Assembly (NCBI GenBank): GCA_964612965.1
Contig: CAZTGB010000002.1
Coordinates: forward strand, 1-64,000
From: CAZTGB01 sp964612965
Lineage (GTDB): Bacteria; Patescibacteriota; Microgenomatia; UBA8517
Length of the DNA: 64,000 bases
Direction: 5' to 3'
How positions within the stretch are numbered: the stretch's first letter is position 1; each line of letters starts with the position of its first letter. The notes under the pieces are model-generated. The model was not told the origin of the DNA. It did not search any database and saw only the letters and a list, made by a program, of their open reading frames with translations. Shown here piece by piece: positions 58,703 to 64,000 of the stretch. Made by a program: the position numbers and the translations under genes.

Positions 58703-59749
58703 TTATTGTGGTAGAAATTCCTTAACATTTTGAGAAGTCACACGAACACTTTGTGATTTACCCTCAACTATCATTCTGGCCACTTTGCGAACAACTCCAT
58801 CAATATTGCGCTCTAAAGTACGGATTCCTGCATCATACCCCAAAGGTCTGACTATATTTGCCCAAACATCTTCATCAATTGAGAATGAATTTTCGGGCAG
58901 CCCCGAAGCTTTCATGGCCGCTGGCATTATATATTTTTGGCCAATAACAATTTTTTCTTGATCAGTATAGGAAGGCATGGAAATAGGCTCCAACCTATCC
59001 ATAACAGCTGTTGCAATATTAGTCGTATTATTTGCAGTTGCTATAAAAAGAGTTTCAGATAGATCAAATGGAAAATCAATATAATGGTCAACGAAAGCAT
59101 GGTTCTGTTTTGGATCAAGCAGTTCAACCAAAACTCCCATTATGGAGGCTCTTCCCTGATCGGTAACTCTGTCAATTTCATCGAGTAGTATTACGGGATT
59201 CCTACTTTGACAGTCTCTCAAAGATTTAATAATCTTCCCAGGTTCCGCCTCAGGATGCATTCGAGATTGTCCTCGAAGATCCAGTGGATCTCCCATTCCT
59301 CCAAATGGAATACGAGCAATGGGGCGTCCCAAAGCCTCAGCAATTGAGAATGCAATTGTAGTTTTTCCAGTTCCCACAAGTCCCACAAAACAAAGAATGG
59401 GGGCACGGTAAACATCGGCACCCTCCCCCTTTTCTTGTTTAAGTTTCATAACAGACATGTATTCAAGTACGCGAGTTTTAATATCGTCAAGTCCGTAGTG
59501 ATGAGCTTCTAGAATTTTCTTTGCGTTATCCACACTCAAGTTATCCTGGGTTCTTTTGTCCCATGGTAAAACCGTAATCCAATCAATATATTTTTCCATA
59601 CGGTCAAATTCAGGAAGAAAAGTCGCAGAAGCTGTTAACTTTGAAAGTTGGTTTAACCTAATTAAAACAAGTTCGCGTAGCTTATCCGGAAGGGATGCTT
59701 TTTTTACTCTATCAACCAATGTTGTAATTTCCTGGGCAGCAGAATCCAT
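58703..59749 (-). CDS. Lon-like AAA+ ATPase without protease domain
   Basis: The ATPase part of Lon without its peptidase. It has the Lon pre-AAA region (ITVLPWDKRTQDNLSVDNAKKILEAHHYGLDDIK), Walker A GLVGTGKTT (about 123-131), Walker B VILLDEID (about 186-193) and the small AAA domain ending QNVKEFLPQ. The protein stops there, at 348 residues, exactly where Lon's Ser-Lys protease domain would begin; the N-terminal substrate domain is also missing. No proteolytic partner lies next to it. It may act as an unfoldase or chaperone. Confidence 0.88.
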   Translation of the reverse strand: MDSAAQEITTLVDRVKKASLPDKLRELVLIRLNQLSKLTASATFLPEFDRMEKYIDWITVLPWDKRTQDNLSVDNAKKILEAHHYGLDDIKTRVLEYMSVMKLKQEKGEGADVYRAPILCFVGLVGTGKTTIAFSIAEALGRPIARIPFGGMGDPLDLRGQSRMHPEAEPGKIIKSLRDCQSRNPVILLDEIDRVTDQGRASIMGVLVELLDPKQNHAFVDHYIDFPFDLSETLFIATANNTTNIATAVMDRLEPISMPSYTDQEKIVIGQKYIMPAAMKASGLPENSFSIDEDVWANIVRPLGYDAGIRTLERNIDGVVRKVARMIVEGKSQSVRVTSQNVKEFLPQ

Positions 59750-59787
59750 AAATCAATATTATCACGAAAACACATTCCTCACGAAGA

Positions 59788-62082
59788 TTATCTACTGAAG
59801 TCTTTTTTACTGTCGTCACCCATTAGTCTTGATGTTGGGAAATGTGGTCCACCGCTTTCTCCGCCACGATCTTCTCTACTAAAGCTTCCACCACTTCTTC
59901 CGCCTCCGAATGATCGCCCCCCGCTTCGTCCACCAAATCCTCCTCGTGAACCTCCACGATCTCCTCTTGAAGCTTGTCTCTCTGCTTTAATCTGAGCGTC
60001 ACGGGCTGGATCCATATTCATAGAAAGGTTAATTCTCCCCATTTCATCAATCTCTTTTACGCGAACTTGAATTTTATCTCCAACTTTAACCACATCTTCT
60101 GCTGTTGCTACAAATCCTTCCTTTCCCATGTCGCTTACATGTACCATTCCTTCTTTCCCAGGTAGTATTTCAACAAATGCTCCGAAATTTAATACTCGAG
60201 CAACTGTTCCTTCATACACTTCTCCTGCCACAACTTCCTTTGCAAACCCTTCAACCCAAGTTACAGCTTTGCTGATTGCTTCTTCATCAACTGCCGAGAT
60301 ACTTACCCCTCCGTCATCATTAACTTCAATTGAAGCTCCTGTGTCAGCAATTAATTTCTTAATAGCTTTTCCGCCAGGACCTACAAATTCTCCAATCCTA
60401 TCAATAGGAATTTTTACAACTTTAATCTTTGGTGCAAATGTTGAAACTTGAGGCCTTGAAGCGGCTAGCGTGTCTGTTATTGTTTTCATAACAGTTGCTC
60501 TCGCATCTTTTGATTGCTCCAAAGCTTGCGCCAAAATTCCACTGGTTAAATTTAGAGTTTTAACATCAAGTTGAAGTGCTGTAATTCCAGTATGTGTACC
60601 CGCAACTTTAAAATCCATATCCCCGTTATAATCTTCAATTCCCATAATGTCGGATAGAACTGCAAATTCCTTATCATTTTCGATGATCAGTCCCATTGCA
60701 ATTCCAGCAACAGGTGATTTTATAGGTACCCCCGCATCCATTAAGGATAAAGTTGAACCGCAAACCGACGCCATTGATGTTGATCCATTGGAACTCATTA
60801 CCTCAGATACAACGCGGATTGCATACGGAAATTCGTCAATTGATGGAATAACAGGAATTAAGGCTCGCTCAGCAAGTGCACCGTGTCCTATTTCTCGTCT
60901 TCCAGGATTTCCAAATCTTCCTGTTTCACCACTGGCAAATGGCGCCATGTTGTATTGATGCATATAGTGCTTTTCGACTTCTCCTTCAGCAGATTCTAAA
61001 AGCTGACCCATCTTTTCCGTACCCAATGTGGCAACAGATAGAACATGTGTTTGTCCTCTTTTAAATAGAGCTGAACCATGGACCCTTGGTAAATAACCAA
61101 CTTGACCTGAAAGTTCGCGAATCTCAGTTAATTTTCTTCCATCCGGTCGGATGCCTTTTTTAAGAATTTGTTCACGAATAAAGTCTTTCTTTAAGCGATC
61201 AACAATTTCAGGTACCCATTTAGCATCGGATTCTGTAAGATTTGCAACAACCGCATCAATTAAATCTTGAAGCTCGTTGCTTCTTCCGTTTTCAACGTGT
61301 ACTAAACTGTCAACAATCGAAACCATTTTGTCTCCCACCAACTTTTTAACCTGACTTTCAAGCTCAGATGATGGCGTCTCTTCTTTGTAAGTTTCGCGTG
61401 TGACTCCAACTTCTTTAGCCATATCCTCAATAAGTTTAAGAACCGCCTTTGATTCTTTTTGAGCAAACTCAACACCTTTAATAATTTCTTCCTCTGTAAC
61501 CTCACGGGCTCCCGCCTCAACCATTAGTATGGCGTCTTTTGTACAAGAAACTGTCAAATCCATCTGACTTACCTCTAAATCTTTTGTAACTGGATTAATT
61601 AAATATTTTCCATCAACAAGTCCTACAGTAAGTGGGGCAACTGGACCCTTCCAGGGCAAGTTAGATACATGAATGGCAGCGCTAGCTGCAATTGCACCCA
61701 AGATTGATGGATCGCTCTGCATATCAACAGAAAGAACGGTAACAATTACTTGAACTTCGCGTTTATAAGTCTTAGGGAATAATGGTCTAATGGATCTATC
61801 AATTAATCTTGCACTTAAGATTTCTTCATCGGTTGGCCTGCCTTCGCGCTTTACCCAACGAGAACCTTTAATTCTTCCTCCAGCATAAAGCTTTTCTTGA
61901 TATTCAAGTGTTAATGGGAAGTAATCAAGCTCCATCTTAAGCGGAGCAGAAGCTACAGTTGCAAGTACCACAGTGTCTCCATGTCTTGCCATAACGGCAC
62001 CTGCAGCTTGTTCTGCAAGCTCACCTATTGTTAACGTTAGGGTTCTTCCCCCAAGTTCAATTGATTTTTCGATCTTTTTCAT
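59788..62082 (-). CDS. pnp: polyribonucleotide nucleotidyltransferase with RGG-like tail
   Basis: 3'-5' phosphorolytic RNase. Two RNase PH domains (the second with ASSNGSTSMASVCGSTL-like SEVMSSNGSTSMASV), a KH domain (VGPGGKAIKKLI) and an S1 domain (GTVARVLNFGAFVEILPG) are complete. After about residue 705 comes a Gly/Arg/Ser/Phe-rich tail (GGSRGGFGGRSGGRSFGG). 764 residues, slightly long. rpsO is just upstream, as usual. Confidence 0.97.
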   Translation of the reverse strand: MKKIEKSIELGGRTLTLTIGELAEQAAGAVMARHGDTVVLATVASAPLKMELDYFPLTLEYQEKLYAGGRIKGSRWVKREGRPTDEEILSARLIDRSIRPLFPKTYKREVQVIVTVLSVDMQSDPSILGAIAASAAIHVSNLPWKGPVAPLTVGLVDGKYLINPVTKDLEVSQMDLTVSCTKDAILMVEAGAREVTEEEIIKGVEFAQKESKAVLKLIEDMAKEVGVTRETYKEETPSSELESQVKKLVGDKMVSIVDSLVHVENGRSNELQDLIDAVVANLTESDAKWVPEIVDRLKKDFIREQILKKGIRPDGRKLTEIRELSGQVGYLPRVHGSALFKRGQTHVLSVATLGTEKMGQLLESAEGEVEKHYMHQYNMAPFASGETGRFGNPGRREIGHGALAERALIPVIPSIDEFPYAIRVVSEVMSSNGSTSMASVCGSTLSLMDAGVPIKSPVAGIAMGLIIENDKEFAVLSDIMGIEDYNGDMDFKVAGTHTGITALQLDVKTLNLTSGILAQALEQSKDARATVMKTITDTLAASRPQVSTFAPKIKVVKIPIDRIGEFVGPGGKAIKKLIADTGASIEVNDDGGVSISAVDEEAISKAVTWVEGFAKEVVAGEVYEGTVARVLNFGAFVEILPGKEGMVHVSDMGKEGFVATAEDVVKVGDKIQVRVKEIDEMGRINLSMNMDPARDAQIKAERQASRGDRGGSRGGFGGRSGGRSFGGGRSGGSFSREDRGGESGGPHFPTSRLMGDDSKKDFSR

Positions 62083-62235
62083 TAATTTGTATGTTTTGTT
62101 TATATATTTTGAAGAGATTAGTAATGGAAATTAAAAATAGAACTGTGGTTATATTGTAACTGTTTCTACTTTAGTATTTCTACTACCAATTTCTTAAATT
62201 AGCCAAGCTTTGCTTACCAATTTTCTTCTGTCAAT
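62083..62235 (-). other. rpsO-pnp gap
   Basis: An AT-rich 153-bp gap on the operon strand. It holds a micro-hairpin AAGC-AAA-GCTT at 62205-62215 about 20 nt after the rpsO stop. No promoter with both boxes is clear. In other bacteria this gap carries RNase III cleavage hairpins that regulate pnp; no comparable long stem is evident here. Confidence 0.5.
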
Positions 62236-62505
62236 TTACTTATCCAGTCCCAAGGACTTAATTAGCTCTTTATAACGAGCTTCATCCTTTTTCCTAAGGT
62301 AAGCAAGAAGTCTCCTTCTTTTGGCTACCATCGAAAGGAGTCCTCGTCTTGAATGAACGTCCTTTTTATGTTCCTTAAGATGATCTATTAATTTATTTAT
62401 TTGCGTAGATAGAAGTGCTATCTGTACCTCAGGAGAACCTGTGTCGCCTTTTTCGCGAGCAAATTTCTTTATTAATTCGAGCTTTAAATCTTTAGCAAGT
62501 GCCAT
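62236..62505 (-). CDS. rpsO: 30S ribosomal protein S15
   Basis: Primary 16S rRNA-binding protein. [55 protein letters not shown] is the whole core; length 89. It precedes pnp as in most bacteria. A consensus DnaA-box-like site lies in its upstream region. Confidence 0.98.
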   Translation of the reverse strand: MALAKDLKLELIKKFAREKGDTGSPEVQIALLSTQINKLIDHLKEHKKDVHSRRGLLSMVAKRRRLLAYLRKKDEARYKELIKSLGLDK

Positions 62506-62578
62506 ATTGTCATGTGGAACAAAGTAGGCTCATTTCAGGGCTAACCTTGTTAACATCTGGAGGTATATTAACACACAT

Positions 62579-62587
62579 TGTGGATAA
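62579..62587 (-). promoter_or_regulatory. DnaA-box-like site upstream of rpsO
   Basis: TTATCCACA on the minus strand, a perfect match to the consensus DnaA box. A looser TTCCCCACA on the plus strand lies nearby (about 62603). It falls inside a possible promoter spacer (TTTACT, TAATAT). One box may occur by chance. Confidence 0.4.
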
Positions 62588-62613
62588 GTAAAATAACCAA
62601 ATTCCCCACAATT

Positions 62614-63210
62614 TCAAAGCTTCCTTATATAAAAAGCTTGAATGATATCTTTACGGTCTGGATCAGGTATCTCAAAATCTATTCTTTGAAACTCCACTGT
62701 TTTAGTTTTCACCAACACTTTCTGAAGCTCAAAAGACTTAATATTTGAATACAAAGGCCCCAAAGCAATCCTTCCCCCGGGTTTAGTTACACGTACAATT
62801 TCTTTAACCATTGTAAACTCATCAACACCATAAGTTTTTGCATGATATATGCTAGCTAACAAGTCAAAAATTGTATCAAATGAATTATCTTTAAAAGGAA
62901 GATTGGGGTTTAAAGCAGCTAATCCAAAACTACCAAATTCTTTTCGAAAATGGTACCCGGCAAGAGCTGGATTCAAGCTAATTACTTTTATATCTGACCT
63001 AAAAAGAGGTAACTCTTCATGAAGACCTCCCTCACCAGATCCAACATCCAGCACTAAAGCTTTAACTGGGATAAATTCTAAAAAGTCTTTTACTCTCTCA
63101 AATCCTAGAAACCTCGAATAATCGGAGACCCCATGATAAGGTTGATTTCCTTCAATAATTCTAATCGTGTTTCTACGATAACCTTCTCCGACTGGAGGAA
63201 TTCCCAACAT
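62614..63210 (-). CDS. SAM-dependent methyltransferase (class I)
   Basis: A Rossmann-fold methyltransferase with motif I VLDVGSGEGGL (about 53-63), a later DTIFDLLASIYH (motif IV region) and VTKPGGRIALGPL (motif VI region). 198 residues, soluble. Target unknown; the family is broad and includes small-molecule and RNA methylases. It starts 8 bp after the DHH-like gene stop, on the same strand. Confidence 0.85.
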   Translation of the reverse strand: MLGIPPVGEGYRRNTIRIIEGNQPYHGVSDYSRFLGFERVKDFLEFIPVKALVLDVGSGEGGLHEELPLFRSDIKVISLNPALAGYHFRKEFGSFGLAALNPNLPFKDNSFDTIFDLLASIYHAKTYGVDEFTMVKEIVRVTKPGGRIALGPLYSNIKSFELQKVLVKTKTVEFQRIDFEIPDPDRKDIIQAFYIRKL

Positions 63211-63218
63211 TGAAATAA

Positions 63219-64000
63219 TTAACTAACTGAAGTCCCTTTATAAACTTTTGGCTCTAACCAGTCTTGTGGAGGATTTTCTACAATTTCCTCTTTGTTTTCA
63301 ACTTGCTCATTAACCGCCTGCGTTTGTTGTAAAACGTCTTGTCCTACTGAGTTTGAATAAGGTTGACTAGGAATAGCCCCTTGCGGAAAGTTGCGTGGCT
63401 CAAGTTTTGTTTTTGGTGGTCTCTGTCCACCACTCCTTAGAAGGTGTGCAAATAGCTCAAATGTATCAGGAGTAACTTCACTACTCTCAAAATGATTACT
63501 ACCTTCCTCAATCCCCATCACAAGATTTGTAGCGCAATCTACATCCATCGGAAGTGCGGCTTCTTTAATAAGACTTGCAACAAGTTCTGAAACACTTGAA
63601 GCGGGTTTTGCAAATGACATTATTCCCCGTCCCTCGTTATTTAAGACACGAGTTCCAAGATGTGCAATTTTAACTCCAACAAACTCATTAGATGAAAGGG
63701 CTGGAAAATGAGTTTCGTTAGCCCCCCCAATTAAAATTACAAGGTCAGCAGAAATACCTGTATTTGATATTCCAATTTGCTCCTTTTGCGGAGAAAGTAG
63801 TCCATCTTTGGGAACAACAGTTAATTTAAACTGTCCATTTTCAATATCATACGAGACTTTTTCAATGTTTCCTGCATCATAGTTAGGAAAAGTAATTGTT
63901 AAATTTCTGTTTCCAATTTCAGATACTATTTTGTTAATGCCTATTAATCTGTTGAATCCAACCATCATTTGAGAAGGTGAAGAAATCACAACTGATTTTT
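63219..64000 (-). CDS. DHH-like phosphoesterase homologue, degenerate, runs off window
   Basis: Partial: the frame is open to the window end and no true start is visible. It resembles the NrnA/DHH family in the segment MDVDCATNLVMGIEEGSNHF...SEVTPDTFELFAHLLRSGG, where NrnA-type enzymes have TALYTGIxxDTGxF. The Asp and Thr-Gly of that motif are replaced (EEGSN), so it may be inactive. The position beside rpsO-pnp, where nrnA is often found, fits. The C-terminal tail is Gln/Glu-rich and may be disordered. Confidence 0.5.
   Translation of the reverse strand, partial: KSVVISSPSQMMVGFNRLIGINKIVSEIGNRNLTITFPNYDAGNIEKVSYDIENGQFKLTVVPKDGLLSPQKEQIGISNTGISADLVILIGGANETHFPALSSNEFVGVKIAHLGTRVLNNEGRGIMSFAKPASSVSELVASLIKEAALPMDVDCATNLVMGIEEGSNHFESSEVTPDTFELFAHLLRSGGQRPPKTKLEPRNFPQGAIPSQPYSNSVGQDVLQQTQAVNEQVENKEEIVENPPQDWLEPKVYKGTSVS

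Overview
The window looks like a scaffold from a small-genome bacterium of the Candidate Phyla Radiation (Patescibacteria), most likely in or near Microgenomates. This is inferred from gene content, not from a 16S gene. The DNA is AT-rich and genes are tightly packed, often with 1-8 nt overlaps. The ribosomal gene block is complete in order except that no L30 gene lies between S5 and L15. Several enzymes are reduced: AlaRS without its C-terminal domain, RNase Y without a membrane anchor, two DNA glycosylases without their iron-sulfur cysteines, and a Lon-like ATPase without its protease domain. Three runs of N (13285-13294, 21690-21724, 24186-24200) cut a TauE/SafE gene, secY and rpsH, so this is a gapped assembly.

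Layout. 1-5.6 kb: small membrane and DUF5679 genes, an endonuclease III, a CAP-domain protein, Dtd, the RNase P RNA gene, an AI-2E-type permease, miaA and a DUF4258/DUF2283 toxin-antitoxin-like pair. 5.6-12.8 kb: a GT2 glycosyltransferase with a three-gene ABC-2 exporter, HU, RNase Y, RecX, RecA and tRNA-Pro. 13-43.7 kb, nearly all on the minus strand: rpoB-rpoC-rpsL-rpsG-fusA-tuf-rpsJ, then the S10/spc/alpha gene series through secY, adk, map, infA, rpoA, rplQ, rplM and rpsI. HicBA and a separate plus-strand unit (one membrane protein with a folded leader and its own terminator) sit between secY and adk. 43.7-54.6 kb: envelope and division genes (MltG, sortase, an ASKHA/baseplate-J-like fusion, RodZ-like, FtsK) with RuvX, an SDR and AlaRS. 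54.6-64 kb: RNase J-like, UDG, HAD, phosphoesterase and an RHH/PIN pair in one overlapping series, then the Lon-like ATPase, PNPase, S15, a methyltransferase and a DHH-like protein that runs off the window.

Regulation visible in the sequence falls into two styles. Many genes have a TATAAT-like -10 only 6-11 nt from the start codon, predicting leaderless or nearly leaderless mRNAs, and most ribosomal protein genes lack a Shine-Dalgarno. By contrast the S10 operon, tuf and rpoBC have strong promoters followed by long leaders that contain a terminator-like hairpin before the first start codon, which suggests attenuation. A recurring micro-hairpin (AAGC-loop-GCTT) sits at or just after many stop codons in the ribosomal operons.

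The most unusual items are the plus-strand unit at 19861-20492 (a leader with a 10-nt anti-Shine-Dalgarno and a possible pseudoknot), an EF-G whose G4 and G5 guanine-recognition motifs are both altered, the post-stop micro-hairpins, the protease-less Lon ATPase, and an RNase J-like protein missing conserved metal ligands.
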